Positions 1 through 10,245 are shown, counted from the stretch's first letter. The stretch is DNA of 39,934 nt from Methylophilaceae bacterium (GCA_029244935.1 JAQWQF010000031.1:1-39934); one strand, 5' to 3'. The notes: generated from the sequence alone by a model not told the origin. Made by a program: numbers and translations.

Positions 1-2796
1 ATGCTCAGCAATACTAGAGTCTTTTGTTAATGGAATAAATCGCTTAACATCTTCGCCTCCTTCACCTGTATTTGACTTTCCGCCTATACGGTTCATTGCG
101 ACGGCCAAGGTAGAATGCGCTTCTGTTGATATTGAACCTAACGACATTGCACCTGTTGTAAATCTTTTTACTATTTCTTTTGTTGACTCAACCTCATCAA
201 TTGATATTGATGTCATAGATTTAAAATCAAATAAGCCTCTTAATGTTTTGTGGCGCTTGGTTTGATTATTTATTAATTCTGCATACTCCTTATAAGTATC
301 AAATTTATTGGTCCGAGTCGCATGTTGAAGCTTTGCTATAGATTCTGGATTCCACATATGTTCCTCTCCTCGGATTCTATATGCATATTCACCTCCAGCA
401 TCAAGAGCATTTGTTAGAACTGGATCATCGCCAAATGCAGATTTGTGAATTCGATCGACTTCTTCTGCTACCTCCTTAATACCTATACCTTCAATATTTG
501 TTGCCGTACCTGTAAAATATTGATTAATAAAATCAGTATTCAATCCTACTGCTTCAAATATTTGAGCTCCACAATACGATTGATATGTAGATATCCCCAT
601 TTTAGACATAACTTTATAAAGGCCTTTACCTATTGCTTTAACAAATTTTTCTTGAGCTATTTGAAAATCACTGGATAACGTTTTAATTGTTTCATATACA
701 AGCCAAGGACAAATTGCTTCTGCCCCATATCCAGCTAATAAGGCAAAATGATGGGTTTCTTTTGCAGAACCAGAATCTACTACTAAACCAACATTAGTTC
801 TATTACCTACTTTAACTAAAAACTGATGAGTCGCTGAACATGCCAATAGATCTGGAATCGCTTGACGATCTCTCGATATATTTCTATCTGAAAGAATAAT
901 AATATTAAATCCATCATGAACTGCTTGATTCGCAGCCTGGCATAATTTTTCTAATGCATCTTCTAATGAGGTCTTTTTATTCTTAGTATCTGCAACTAGA
1001 AAAGTAGTATCTAAAATAATTGATTTAAATTCATTTTTAGTTAGCTTATTAATTTGAACAAGCTGTTCCAATTCTTGACCACTTAAAATAGGCTGACTTG
1101 CCTCTAATCGCATCATAGGTGTTTCTTCATCAACACCTAATAGGTTTGGTTTTGGGCCAATAAATGTAACGAGTGACATCACAATTTCTTCACGTATAGG
1201 GTCTATAGGTGGATTAGTTACCTGAGCAAATAATTGTTTGAAATAGTTATAAAGTACTTTTGGGCGATTAGATAAAACTGGAAGGGCAGCATCATTCCCC
1301 ATAGAACCTGAGTTTTCTTGGCCCGCTTCGATCATAGGCTGGATAATAAAACTGATATCTTCTTGGGTATAACCAAAACTTTGTTGAAGGTCGAGTAGCG
1401 ATTCTGATAAATTAATCTTGGCTGGGATCGCTTTTAAATCTCCTAAAAAATAACGTGATTGATCAATCCATTTTCTATAGGGTTTAGCGGTAGATAATAA
1501 ATTTTTTACCTCATCATCATCAATTACACGTCCAGCTTGTAAATCAATTAATAACATTTTTCCTGGTTCAAGTCGCCATTTCTTAACAATTTTTTCTTCT
1601 GGAAATTTTAAGACTCCCATTTCGGAGGCCATCATAACTACACCATCGTCTGTAATTAGATAGCGGGCTGGTCTTAGGCCGTTTCGATCTAAGGTTGCTC
1701 CAATCATATGGCCATCTGTAAATGCAACTGCAGCAGGGCCATCCCAGGGCTCCATCATTGCTGCATGATATTCATAAAAAGCTTTACGATCTTCATTCAT
1801 CAATGGGTTACCTGCCCAGGCTTCAGGAATTAACATCATCATGGCATGAGGAAGGCTATACCCTCCTGCAACTAATAATTCTAAGCAATTATCAAAGCAT
1901 GCAGAATCAGATTGACTGTCATCTATGAGCGGCCATAACTTCTCAAGATCTTCGCCTAGTAATAGGGATTTCATTTTCTCATGGCGCGCATTCATCCAAT
2001 TTACGTTTCCCTGAACCGTATTAATTTCTCCATTGTGAGCAATCATGCGATATGGATGGGCCAAGTCCCACGAAGGAAAAGTATTTGTCGAAAATCTTTG
2101 ATGAACAAGGGCTAATGCAGATTCAACTGCTGGACTATTGAGATCTGGGAAATATGTGCCAACTTCACAGGCTAATAACATTCCCTTATAAACAATAGTT
2201 TTAGATGATAGTGAGCTAATATAAAACTTTGCTGAATCCTTTAGATTTAATTGATTAATTGCAATCTCGGCGCGCTTGCGAATAACAAATAATTTTCTCT
2301 CAAAAGCTATTTGCGAATTTATATCCCCTTGACTAATAATTATCTGTTTAACAACGGGCTCAACATCTTTAGCAGCTTGCGCAATATTTTTATTATTTAC
2401 AGGAACATCACGCCAGCCAAGTTCAATTTGCTCTTCTTCAGCAATAATAGTTGAAAGGATTTTTTCGCACTGCTCTCTAGCTTTATTGGCTTGCGGAAGA
2501 AATACCATACCAACAGCATATTGCCCTAATTCTGGAAGTTTAATTTTTAGATTTTTTGCTTCATTACGAAATAATTGATCTGGCATTTGAATTAAAATAC
2601 CCGCACCATCACCAAGCTTGGGGTCGTATCCCGTAGCTCCACGATGAGTAAGATTAGTTAAAATTTCTAAGCCTTGCTTAACAATAGTATGACTTTTTTT
2701 ACCATGGATATTTGCAACAAAACCCACGCCACAGGAGTCGTGCTCATTTCTTGGATTATATAACCCTTGTTTCTTGGGATTTCTATGTTCAGTCAT
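1..2796 (-). CDS. gltB: Glutamate synthase large subunit, 5' part (C-terminus outside window)
   Basis: Large subunit of NADPH-dependent glutamate synthase, which transfers the amide nitrogen of glutamine to 2-oxoglutarate; GltD is the usual partner. The reading frame is open from an ATG at 2796 to the window edge, 932 codons against about 1500 in the family. The N-terminus reads HDSCGVGF, putting the catalytic amidotransferase cysteine at residue 22 behind a 21-residue propeptide, as in other GltB proteins. The last residues in the window (NRIGGKSNTGEGGEDVKRF) belong to the start of the FMN/glutamate-synthase domain, so the amidotransferase and central domains are complete and the FMN and beta-helix domains are cut. 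It lies 90 bases downstream of hemL with its own predicted promoter. Identification is firm. Confidence 0.96.
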   Translation of the reverse strand, partial: MTEHRNPKKQGLYNPRNEHDSCGVGFVANIHGKKSHTIVKQGLEILTNLTHRGATGYDPKLGDGAGILIQMPDQLFRNEAKNLKIKLPELGQYAVGMVFLPQANKAREQCEKILSTIIAEEEQIELGWRDVPVNNKNIAQAAKDVEPVVKQIIISQGDINSQIAFERKLFVIRKRAEIAINQLNLKDSAKFYISSLSSKTIVYKGMLLACEVGTYFPDLNSPAVESALALVHQRFSTNTFPSWDLAHPYRMIAHNGEINTVQGNVNWMNARHEKMKSLLLGEDLEKLWPLIDDSQSDSACFDNCLELLVAGGYSLPHAMMMLIPEAWAGNPLMNEDRKAFYEYHAAMMEPWDGPAAVAFTDGHMIGATLDRNGLRPARYLITDDGVVMMASEMGVLKFPEEKIVKKWRLEPGKMLLIDLQAGRVIDDDEVKNLLSTAKPYRKWIDQSRYFLGDLKAIPAKINLSESLLDLQQSFGYTQEDISFIIQPMIEAGQENSGSMGNDAALPVLSNRPKVLYNYFKQLFAQVTNPPIDPIREEIVMSLVTFIGPKPNLLGVDEETPMMRLEASQPILSGQELEQLVQINKLTKNEFKSIILDTTFLVADTKNKKTSLEDALEKLCQAANQAVHDGFNIIILSDRNISRDRQAIPDLLACSATHQFLVKVGNRTNVGLVVDSGSAKETHHFALLAGYGAEAICPWLVYETIKTLSSDFQIAQEKFVKAIGKGLYKVMSKMGISTYQSYCGAQIFEAVGLNTDFINQYFTGTATNIEGIGIKEVAEEVDRIHKSAFGDDPVLTNALDAGGEYAYRIRGEEHMWNPESIAKLQHATRTNKFDTYKEYAELINNQTKRHKTLRGLFDFKSMTSISIDEVESTKEIVKRFTTGAMSLGSISTEAHSTLAVAMNRIGGKSNTGEGGEDVKRFIPLTKDSSIAEH

Positions 2797-2830
2797 TGTG
2801 CAATTTCAAATAATTTAAACGGAGCCAGTA

Positions 2831-2859
2831 ATATTAATGGTTTTTAGGGGTTTATTCAA
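2831..2859 (-). promoter_or_regulatory. Predicted sigma70 promoter of gltB
   Basis: On the minus strand a -35 element TTGAAT (2854-2859) and a -10 element TAATAT (2831-2836) are separated by 17 bases, about 35 bases upstream of the gltB ATG. Each hexamer matches four of six consensus positions and the spacing is ideal. It follows an A/T-rich hairpin after hemL, which supports separate gltB transcription. This is a prediction from sequence only. Confidence 0.45.
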
Positions 2860-2870
2860 CGATATGTACT

Positions 2871-2888
2871 AAAAAACTGCTGTTTTTT
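2871..2888 (-). terminator. Weak hairpin at hemL stop, possible terminator
   Basis: A6-C-TGCT-G-T6 forms a seven-base-pair stem with a four-base loop directly at the hemL stop codon. The stem is almost only A-T, so it would be weak, but the T6 arm can serve as the U-tract. It is symmetrical and could act on either strand. Confidence 0.3.
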
Positions 2889-4164
2889 ACAGCTCTTTGA
2901 AGGCATAGTTAGCAGCTAAAATTGTTTCGTCAATATCTTTTGAATCATGTGATGCTGAAACGAAGCCTGCCTCAAATGCAGACGGGCCAAAATAAACTCC
3001 CTGAGCTAACATTAAATGAAAGAATTTTTTAAAATTTTCTCTATCAGATGCCATTATTTCATCAAAGGTATTTGGTGGTGTATCCGAAAAATATAAACCA
3101 AACATTCCTCCAACATTTCGTGCACAAAAATTAATACCCTCATGTTTTGCAGCATCAGTTAATCGTTCCACTAAAGAGCTTGTGATGGTGGAGAGTTTTT
3201 CAAAAAATTGTGGAGCCTGAATCAATTGTAAAGTTTTAAGGCCAGCTGCGACTGCAACTGGATTCCCAGATAAAGTACCTGCCTGATAAACTGGACCCAT
3301 AGGAGCTAACTGTTGCATAATTTCTTTTTTTCCGCCAAAGGCCCCAACAGGCAGACCCCCTCCAATAACTTTTCCAAGTGTTGTCATGTCGGGTATTACG
3401 CTAAATAGCTCTTGAGCCCCACCAAGCGCAACTCGAAATCCAGTCATGACTTCATCAAAAATTAACACTGCACCAAATTCTGTACATAACTTTCTTAGTA
3501 ATTTCAGAAAATCGTCCTGTGGCACAATAAGGTTCATATTTCCAACCACAGGCTCGATAATGACACATGCAATTCTATCACCTACCTTCCTAAACATTTC
3601 CTCTAATGCTTCATTATCATTGTAAGGAAGAGTCATTGTGTGCTTAGCTACATCTTCTGGAACTCCAGCTGAACTTGGCTTACCAAATGTTAATGCCCCA
3701 GAGCCAGCCTTAACTAAAAGTGCATCGGCATGACCATGATAGCAACCTTCAAATTTTACAATTTTATCTCGCCCAGTAAATCCTCTCGCCACCCTAATTG
3801 CACTCATAGTAGCCTCTGTTCCACTACTAACTAAACGAACTTGCTCAATACTAGGTACTAATTTAACAAGCAATTCTGCCATTTGGAGTTCACCTGCTGT
3901 TGGAGCACCAAAAGATAAACTATTTTCGGAGACTTCTTGCACCGCACGAATAACGTCGGGGTGCGCATGCCCTAAAATCATCGGCCCCCATGAATTTATA
4001 TAATCGATATATTCTTTACCATTTTCATCCCATAAACGGCTCCCCTTCCCCTTCTTAAAAAAGATAGGTTTTCCTCCCACTGAGTTAAATGCTCGTACTG
4101 GAGAATTTACACCTCCCGGAATAAATTCAAGTGATCGTTCAAATAGGTCGTGATTCTTATTCAT
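2887..4164 (-). CDS. hemL: Glutamate-1-semialdehyde 2,1-aminomutase
   Basis: PLP-dependent aminomutase that converts glutamate-1-semialdehyde to 5-aminolevulinate in the C5 route to tetrapyrroles (cytoplasm). The protein is 425 residues, the normal length. It shows the N-terminal [11 protein letters not shown] motif, the [18 protein letters not shown]-phosphate region near residue 115, FDEVMTGFR around 236-244 and the Schiff-base lysine K265 in [16 protein letters not shown]. The ATG overlaps the thiE stop by four bases (ATGA), so it is translationally coupled in a thiD-thiE-hemL operon, a common betaproteobacterial arrangement. Nothing in the sequence looks damaged. Confidence 0.97.
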   Translation of the reverse strand: MNKNHDLFERSLEFIPGGVNSPVRAFNSVGGKPIFFKKGKGSRLWDENGKEYIDYINSWGPMILGHAHPDVIRAVQEVSENSLSFGAPTAGELQMAELLVKLVPSIEQVRLVSSGTEATMSAIRVARGFTGRDKIVKFEGCYHGHADALLVKAGSGALTFGKPSSAGVPEDVAKHTMTLPYNDNEALEEMFRKVGDRIACVIIEPVVGNMNLIVPQDDFLKLLRKLCTEFGAVLIFDEVMTGFRVALGGAQELFSVIPDMTTLGKVIGGGLPVGAFGGKKEIMQQLAPMGPVYQAGTLSGNPVAVAAGLKTLQLIQAPQFFEKLSTITSSLVERLTDAAKHEGINFCARNVGGMFGLYFSDTPPNTFDEIMASDRENFKKFFHLMLAQGVYFGPSAFEAGFVSASHDSKDIDETILAANYAFKEL

Positions 4165-4802
4165 GATTTTTCGTCAATGTTCAAAAGATTAATAAACTTT
4201 CTAGTTGTAGCCTCAATGTTATCAGACATAAAAAGACTATTAATAACTGCAATTGTTCTCACACCTTCAATTATTAATGAAGGAGCATTTTCAAGTGTAA
4301 TTCCACCGATAGCAACAATAGGTAATTGTGTCTGTGCTCGGGCTTGTTTAAAAATATTAAGGCTTACTTTTGGCGCTTTTGGCTTAGTAGGAGTATAGAA
4401 GAATGCCCCTAATGCTAAATAATCAGCCCCACTATCCTGTGCCAACGCCACCCTGTCAAGAGAGTTGTAGCAAGACACCCCAATTAATTTCTCTGGTCCT
4501 ATAATTTTTCTTGCTGATTCGATCATGGTGTCATCTTCTCCTAAATGTACCCCAAAAGCATCTAAATGTAAGCATAATTGAATATTATCATTAATAATTA
4601 GATAAGCATTATAACGATCACATAGCTGTTTTATGGCTTCAGCTTGAAAAAATTGGTGTGCTTCATTTAGAGTTTTTGCTCTGTATTGTATCAGGCGAGC
4701 CCCGCCTTTTAATGCTGCCAATACCTTAGCTGATAATTTATCAGTATCTGGCTCATCTGGGGTAATGGCATACAAACCATTAATTATGGTTGTATTTACC
4801 AT
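4161..4802 (-). CDS. thiE: Thiamine-phosphate synthase
   Basis: Joins HMP pyrophosphate and the thiazole phosphate to give thiamine monophosphate. A 213-residue TIM barrel: GLYAITPD at the N-terminus, IQYRAK near residue 40 (pyrophosphate binding), IINDN and GVHLGEDD in the middle (the DD at the Mg site), and IGVSCYN then AIGGI towards the C-terminus. The frame is open further upstream (to 4874), but the ATG at 4802 is preferred: AGAGG lies six bases before it and the family starts here; an adjacent ATG at 4805 is the alternative. The start overlaps the end of thiD by 23 bases and the stop overlaps hemL by four, so the three genes are translationally coupled. Confidence 0.94.
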   Translation of the reverse strand: MVNTTIINGLYAITPDEPDTDKLSAKVLAALKGGARLIQYRAKTLNEAHQFFQAEAIKQLCDRYNAYLIINDNIQLCLHLDAFGVHLGEDDTMIESARKIIGPEKLIGVSCYNSLDRVALAQDSGADYLALGAFFYTPTKPKAPKVSLNIFKQARAQTQLPIVAIGGITLENAPSLIIEGVRTIAVINSLFMSDNIEATTRKFINLLNIDEKS

Positions 4803-5619
4803 CATCTTCCTCTTTATCCGCGACCCAAAAAAAACGATCAGGAATAAATTGTCCCATACCGGGTTTAAATGCATTCTTTAATGTCTGCCACGTAAATTTT
4901 TGGGCTTTCTCAACAGCCATTTCCAAACTTAGCCCTTGTGCATAATATCCTGCTATGGCTGATGTTAATGTGCAACCAGAACCATGATAATCACCAGGCA
5001 GCCGATCCCAATAAAAAGGGGTAGATTTGCATAAATGATCATGCAAAATATTAATGACAGAATCAGTTTTCTCATGTGTCCCAGTAATCAATGAATTTTT
5101 ACAGCCCATTACTCTTAATCGATTCGCACATTCTTCAATATCAATGTCAGAGAATTCTTCATCATCTTGAATAACTATGCGTCGAGCCTCAAAACTGTTA
5201 GGTGTAATTAATAAGGACTGAGGAAATAATAGCTCTGTCATGGCCAATAACATATCTGCATTAGATAGGTCATCCCCCCTACCTGAGGACAAGATAGGAT
5301 CAATAATAAGTGGAATATCAGGATAATCGGCTACAATCTCTGCAACAACAGTAATATTTTCAACACTACCAAGTACACCGCATTTAAAAACAGCAACATC
5401 CATATCTTCAAGAATTGAACGAGCTTGATCATTTATCCATTCACTTCCTAGTGCCATGAGGCTATCCACTCCCCTAGTATCCTGAACAGTAATACCCGTC
5501 GTTACTGATAAAGGGTGGCACCCTAAGCTTGCTAGTGTCAGCACATCGGCCTGAAGTCCAGCACCGCCACTTGGATCAGTTGCTGAAAATGACATTACTT
5601 TTGGTGGTATTTTTAACAT
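4780..5619 (-). CDS. thiD: Hydroxymethylpyrimidine (phosphate) kinase
   Basis: Bifunctional kinase making HMP pyrophosphate for ThiE. At 279 residues it is a normal ribokinase-fold ThiD: SFSATDPSGGAGLQADV near the N-terminus binds the pyrimidine, PLIIDPILSSGRGD lies mid-protein, and LPGDYHGSGCTLTSAIAGY carries the C-terminal GSGCTLT anion hole and catalytic region. The first gene of the thiD-thiE-hemL run, 123 bases downstream of priA. No TPP riboswitch core (CUGAGA or the pyrophosphate arm) is visible upstream; the gap instead holds a 12-base direct repeat. Confidence 0.95.
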   Translation of the reverse strand: MLKIPPKVMSFSATDPSGGAGLQADVLTLASLGCHPLSVTTGITVQDTRGVDSLMALGSEWINDQARSILEDMDVAVFKCGVLGSVENITVVAEIVADYPDIPLIIDPILSSGRGDDLSNADMLLAMTELLFPQSLLITPNSFEARRIVIQDDEEFSDIDIEECANRLRVMGCKNSLITGTHEKTDSVINILHDHLCKSTPFYWDRLPGDYHGSGCTLTSAIAGYYAQGLSLEMAVEKAQKFTWQTLKNAFKPGMGQFIPDRFFWVADKEEDDGKYNHN

Positions 5620-5640
5620 TTTTATTGAGTAGACATCGAA

Positions 5641-5698
5641 AATTTCGCCAACATATTATGATTAAAAAGCTTACTTTCTGCCATTTAATTTCGCCAAC
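5641..5698. repeat. Pair of 12-base direct repeats upstream of thiD
   Basis: AATTTCGCCAAC occurs at 5641-5652 and again at 5687-5698, 46 bases apart, in the 123-base priA-thiD gap. The period is between four and five helical turns. It may be an operator for thiD or chance; nothing else in the gap, which is otherwise A/T-rich, stands out. Confidence 0.4.
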
Positions 5699-5742
5699 TA
5701 TAATTATTATTTATAATATTGTATATGAATGGTCTCATAGAA

Positions 5743-7929
5743 CTAGAACTCAATTGGATCAACGTCAATTGACCATTTTACTCTATTGGACATAGGATGT
5801 GACCTTAATTCTTTAATCCAGGGTTTCAGTAAATTCTGTAATTCCGAGCGAGATTTAGCTTGTAGAAATATTTGATGTCGTTCAAACCCTTTTAATCTTT
5901 CCATAATTGGACGCACTGGCCCAAACAGAGTCACTGAAGATTTGAATTTATTAGCTTTTTCTAATGCCATATGACTAAACGCTAGAGAGTTATCTAATGA
6001 TTTAGCTTCAACGTTTAATAAAGCATTAAAACTAAAGGGGGACAATTGCATTTGCTTCCTTTCTTCTAATAAGCTTTTGGCAAATTCAGAGAAATTATTA
6101 GCTTTTAATGCCTCATATACGGGATGATTAGGAAAAGCAGTTTGAATTAAGACTTCTCCTTTAATTTCTGCTCGCCCAGCTCTTCCTGCAACCTGCATAA
6201 GCTGAGAAAATAATCGCTCAGGAGCCCTAAAATCGGAACTGTATAAAGCATTGTCTGCATCAATTACTACCACTAATGACAAATTAGGAAAATCATGCCC
6301 CTTTGCCAACATTTGTGTTCCAACTAATATATCGATTTCTCGTTTGTTCATGCGTTGGTATAACTGATCTAATGCATCTTTTGTACGAGTTGTGTCTCGG
6401 TCAACTCTCAAAATATTAGCTTTAGGAAATAACTGGTTTAAACTTTGCTCAATTTTCTGAGTACCTAGGCCCAGCGGATGCAAGTCAGTATTTCCACAAT
6501 CCATGCATTGCATAGGAATTGTTGTATCATAACCGCAATGATGACATCTTAATCGCTTTGTTTTTAAATGAACTACTAACCGAGTACTACATCTTTCACA
6601 ATTCGCTGACCATGAACAATTTGAACAGACTAATACTGGCGCATAACCTCGTCGATTAATAAAAATTAATACTTGTTCGTGCCGCTCAATCCGAGATTTT
6701 ATTGCTTTAATAATAATATCTGAGATGATAGGGCCATATTTATCTCCCACAGGTATGGTATGAATAATTGGTAATTTTGCGTTTTTAACTGCCCGATTCG
6801 TTAATTCTAAATAACTATACTTTGCAAACTCCCCTTTAGCATTAAACCAAGTTTCGAGAGCAGGGGTCGCAGTTCCCAAAACAATTGGAATATTTTCATA
6901 TTTGGCACGCATCATAGCTACATCTCTGGCATGATACCTAAGGCCTTCATATTGTTTAAAAGATCCATCATGTTCTTCATCAATAATAATAAGTTTTAGG
7001 TTTAAAAAAGGGGTAAAAACTGCTAATCGAGTCCCAATAATAATCTTAGCCTCTCCGGATTTTGCCTTCCTCCAATTATCTAGTCGCTCAATATCTGATA
7101 AATGACTATGCAAAGTAACTAAAGTTTTATCTGGGAACCTAAGTTTAAATCGTGCTTCAAGCTGGGGAGTTAAATTTATTTCTGGAACTAAAATTAATAC
7201 CTGTGATTGATCCTTATTTACAAACTTATTTAACAACTGAAGATAAATTTCCGTTTTTCCACTGCCCGTAATACCATGAATCAGCCAGGCAACATTGTCA
7301 TGTTTTTTTATCAAAGCTGATAAAACTTTTTTTTGCTCGTTATTTAATTCAGGTGGAGTCTCAGCTTGATTAATCTTTGGAGTCCATTTACTTGCAATAA
7401 CTACCTCTAGAGAAACTAGTTCTTGTATACATTCTCGACCGTTTGATACAAAATTATTTAATTCAGAATCTCTAATCGAATTCAAAATTAATGCCTGCGC
7501 TAACTTCCTTAGCCTAACTTTTCGTTTAGGTAATTCTTCAATCCATTCAAGATTAAGCTTATTTGTCGCCTCATAGATTTTCTCAGCTTTTTTTATTTGT
7601 CCCTTTGCTTGTTTAATTCTTGACGGCACAACAGACATAATAGTCTGACCGATAGGGTGATGATAATAATTAGAGACAAAATGCAACAATTTGAATAAAT
7701 TTTTATCAAAAATAATCTCTTCTTCAGCGGAAAGAATTTTTTTAAGCTTTTCTCTTGGAACGTCGGTGGCTGAAGAAATACTGCAGATAATGCCAATTAT
7801 CTGTCGCCTTCCAAAGGGAACTTTGACATACTGTCCAATTTTTAATATCTGATCATTAGGTAAATAATCAAATAATTGATCCATAGGGACGTCAATTGCG
7901 ACCTGTATAAATTTTTCTTTAGCTGCCAT
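5743..7929 (-). CDS. priA: Primosomal protein N' (replication restart helicase PriA)
   Basis: 3'-to-5' superfamily 2 helicase that reloads the replisome at collapsed forks. The protein is 728 residues, full length. The order is: an N-terminal 3'BD domain (VAIDVPMDQLFDYL), a winged-helix region, Walker A GITGSGKTE at about 219-227, Walker B DEEHD near residue 335, then a zinc-binding insertion with eight cysteines (CSNCSWSANCERC followed by CHHCGYD and CMDCGN), and the C-terminal helicase lobe with GRAGRAEIKGEV. It is divergent from argS across an 80-base gap. No unusual feature. Confidence 0.96.
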   Translation of the reverse strand: MAAKEKFIQVAIDVPMDQLFDYLPNDQILKIGQYVKVPFGRRQIIGIICSISSATDVPREKLKKILSAEEEIIFDKNLFKLLHFVSNYYHHPIGQTIMSVVPSRIKQAKGQIKKAEKIYEATNKLNLEWIEELPKRKVRLRKLAQALILNSIRDSELNNFVSNGRECIQELVSLEVVIASKWTPKINQAETPPELNNEQKKVLSALIKKHDNVAWLIHGITGSGKTEIYLQLLNKFVNKDQSQVLILVPEINLTPQLEARFKLRFPDKTLVTLHSHLSDIERLDNWRKAKSGEAKIIIGTRLAVFTPFLNLKLIIIDEEHDGSFKQYEGLRYHARDVAMMRAKYENIPIVLGTATPALETWFNAKGEFAKYSYLELTNRAVKNAKLPIIHTIPVGDKYGPIISDIIIKAIKSRIERHEQVLIFINRRGYAPVLVCSNCSWSANCERCSTRLVVHLKTKRLRCHHCGYDTTIPMQCMDCGNTDLHPLGLGTQKIEQSLNQLFPKANILRVDRDTTRTKDALDQLYQRMNKREIDILVGTQMLAKGHDFPNLSLVVVIDADNALYSSDFRAPERLFSQLMQVAGRAGRAEIKGEVLIQTAFPNHPVYEALKANNFSEFAKSLLEERKQMQLSPFSFNALLNVEAKSLDNSLAFSHMALEKANKFKSSVTLFGPVRPIMERLKGFERHQIFLQAKSRSELQNLLKPWIKELRSHPMSNRVKWSIDVDPIEF

Positions 7930-8009
7930 ATTGAATTTACAGTTATTTCCTTAAATAGAAATCAGAGGATAGGGTAAAATAACTTTTTTACTTATTATAT
8001 TGTAACCTT

Positions 8010-9668
8010 GTGAAAGATCACCTGACTGATTTACTTTTTAATGCTGTCAAACAACTGACAGACGAGCTCGATCAAAACCAAATTGTTATTGAGAGGCCCA
8101 AACTTATAGAGCATGGGGACTTTTCAACCAATATTGCATTAGTACTTTCAAAAATCTTAAAAAAAACACCTCGAGATATTGCACAATTAATTTTAGATAA
8201 GCTACCTGAAACCACTCATTTTGATAAAATTGAAATTGCTGGTGCGGGTTTTTTAAATTTCTTTCTCAGCCCTTTCTCCCATCAAGCAATTATCAACCAG
8301 GTTATTGAAGAAAAGGATAATTACGGTGGCAACAAAAAAGGAAAATCGCGTAAAGTTCAAATCGAATTTGTTTCCGCTAATCCAACTGGCCCTTTACATG
8401 TCGGACACGGTAGAGGGGCGGCAATTGGCGATTCTATTGCACGGTTATTTGAATTTTCAGGATGGTCAGTAACTCGAGAATTTTATTATAACGATGCTGG
8501 GGCACAAATTGATAATTTAATGCATTCAGTCAAAGCTCACTGTCTAAATATTAAGCCTGATCATAAGGATTTTCCAGAAAATGGTTATCGAGGGAGCTAT
8601 ATTGCAGACATTGCCAAGGATTATTTAGCCAAAACATCTATACAATGCGCAGGTCATAAGATTCAGGCATCTGGCGATATTAATGATGAAGATTCTATAC
8701 GAATTTTTAGTATTGCCTATCTAAGAAACGAGCAAGATAAGGACCTTGAGGCTTTTCAAACTACTTTTAATGTTTACACTTTGGAGTCAGATTTATACAA
8801 AAATCATCAAGTAGACTTTGTTGTTAATACCTTAATCAAAGAAGGTCATACCTACGAAAAAGATGGAGCTTTATGGCTAAGAACGACTGATTTTGGCGAT
8901 GATAAAGATCGCGTCATGAAAAAATCTGATGGTGACTTTACCTATTTTGTTCCAGATGTAGCCTACCATTTAGATAAATGGACACGCGGATTTATTAAAG
9001 TTATTAATGAGCAGGGTGCTGATCATCATAGCACTATTAGCCGAGTCCGAGCAGGACTTCAAGGTCTCAATAAAAATATTCCTAAGGATTGGCCTGAATA
9101 TGTTTTACATCAAATGATTACTGTAATGAAAAATGGGGCTGAGGTTAAAATCTCAAAAAGAGCAGGTAGTTATGTCACGCTTAAAGATTTAATAGATGAA
9201 GTTGGCTGTGACGCTACTCGCTATTTTTTAGCTGCGCGGCGTGCCGACTCCCAACTTATTTTTGATATTGATCTAGCAAAAAGCCAAAGCAATGATAATC
9301 CAGTTTACTATATTCAGTATGCACATGCTCGAATTGAAGGCGTATTAAATCAGTGGAAGGGAGATAGAAATAAACTGTGGATTGATACTATGCCGTCTTT
9401 TGAAACTCAGGCAGAAAAAAAACTTATAAAAAGAATCAGTGAATTTCCCGAAGTGGTAATACTGGCTACTGACGAATTAGCTCCTCACCAAATCACAAAT
9501 TTCTTAAAAGACTGTGCAGCCGACCTTCATAGCTATTATAATGACAGTAAATTCTTAGTAGATGATGAATTAACTAAGATAACAAGACTTGCTCTTATTT
9601 ATGCCACACAATGCGTTATAAAAAATGGTCTAGCATTATTAGGTATTACTGCGCCAAAAAAAATGTAG
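8010..9668 (+). CDS. argS: Arginine-tRNA ligase
   Basis: Class I aminoacyl-tRNA synthetase charging tRNA-Arg. Its 552 residues have an N-terminal Arg-tRNA recognition domain, the HIGH-type motif HVGH at 130-133 inside SANPTGPLHVGHGRGAAIGD, a KMSKS-type loop KISKR (in GAEVKISKRAGSYVTL), and a C-terminal DALR anticodon domain. The start is a GTG at 8010; an in-frame stop at 7980-7982 rules out a longer protein and there is no other early start. No Shine-Dalgarno sequence precedes the GTG, while a -10-like TATTAT at 7993-7998 would start transcription within about ten bases of it, so the mRNA may be leaderless. Confidence 0.96.
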   Translation: MKDHLTDLLFNAVKQLTDELDQNQIVIERPKLIEHGDFSTNIALVLSKILKKTPRDIAQLILDKLPETTHFDKIEIAGAGFLNFFLSPFSHQAIINQVIEEKDNYGGNKKGKSRKVQIEFVSANPTGPLHVGHGRGAAIGDSIARLFEFSGWSVTREFYYNDAGAQIDNLMHSVKAHCLNIKPDHKDFPENGYRGSYIADIAKDYLAKTSIQCAGHKIQASGDINDEDSIRIFSIAYLRNEQDKDLEAFQTTFNVYTLESDLYKNHQVDFVVNTLIKEGHTYEKDGALWLRTTDFGDDKDRVMKKSDGDFTYFVPDVAYHLDKWTRGFIKVINEQGADHHSTISRVRAGLQGLNKNIPKDWPEYVLHQMITVMKNGAEVKISKRAGSYVTLKDLIDEVGCDATRYFLAARRADSQLIFDIDLAKSQSNDNPVYYIQYAHARIEGVLNQWKGDRNKLWIDTMPSFETQAEKKLIKRISEFPEVVILATDELAPHQITNFLKDCAADLHSYYNDSKFLVDDELTKITRLALIYATQCVIKNGLALLGITAPKKM

Positions 9669-9681
9669 AGGAAATAATATA

Positions 9682-10245
9682 ATGACAGATGATTACCGAA
9701 CAAATAAAGCAATAAATGCTGAAAAGACTCCTTTTACCAACGGCTTATTCTTTGGTTTATTACTTGGGATTTTAGTCTCAATTGCGGTTACTTTATTTAT
9801 TACTAATGGAAAAAGTCCTTTTGTATTAAAAGAAACTGAAGGAGCATGTATTGAAGTTAACTCATCCATAGGACAAGAAGAAGTAATTAATATTGATGAA
9901 GATGCAACTTTTGACTTTTATGACACTCTTCCTAAGGAATCATCTGTTTATAGAGATGAGAAGGTTAACTCTAACCCTGATAAAGATCGCAATGTTGATT
10001 ACTTTATTCAAGTTGGTGCTTTTTCTGAGGAAAGCCCAGCAGATAATCTTAAGGCAAAACTTGCGCTAATGGGATTTGAGTCCGTTATTATGTCTGCCAA
10101 AATTGGAAACAATGTATTTCATCGAGTTAGTGTAGGGCCTTATCAGAAGTATGAGAAAGCCAAGGATGTAAGCGAACAATTAATGAAAGAAGGTTTTAAA
10201 GCGAACTTAACTAAACTAACAAGGCCTAAGCCTAAAGCATATTAA
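9682..10245 (+). CDS. SPOR-domain inner membrane protein, FtsN-like
   Basis: Probable cell-division or peptidoglycan-binding protein. The 187 residues have a short cytoplasmic N-terminus, one transmembrane helix at about 20-42 (GLFFGLLLGILVSIAVTLFI), an acidic periplasmic linker, and a C-terminal SPOR domain from about 105 (YFIQVGAFSEESPADNLKAK, then VFHRVSVGPY). SPOR domains bind denuded septal peptidoglycan. The argS-SPOR-dsbA order is typical in betaproteobacteria, where this gene is often called ftsN. It lies 13 bases after argS with GAGGAAA as ribosome site. The family assignment is solid; the exact FtsN role is inferred. Confidence 0.85.
   Translation: MTDDYRTNKAINAEKTPFTNGLFFGLLLGILVSIAVTLFITNGKSPFVLKETEGACIEVNSSIGQEEVINIDEDATFDFYDTLPKESSVYRDEKVNSNPDKDRNVDYFIQVGAFSEESPADNLKAKLALMGFESVIMSAKIGNNVFHRVSVGPYQKYEKAKDVSEQLMKEGFKANLTKLTRPKPKAY

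Noticed and set aside
445-678. 77-codon plus-strand frame over gltB
   Set aside because: Antisense to the conserved gltB frame, Cys/Phe/Tyr-rich and without a ribosome site.
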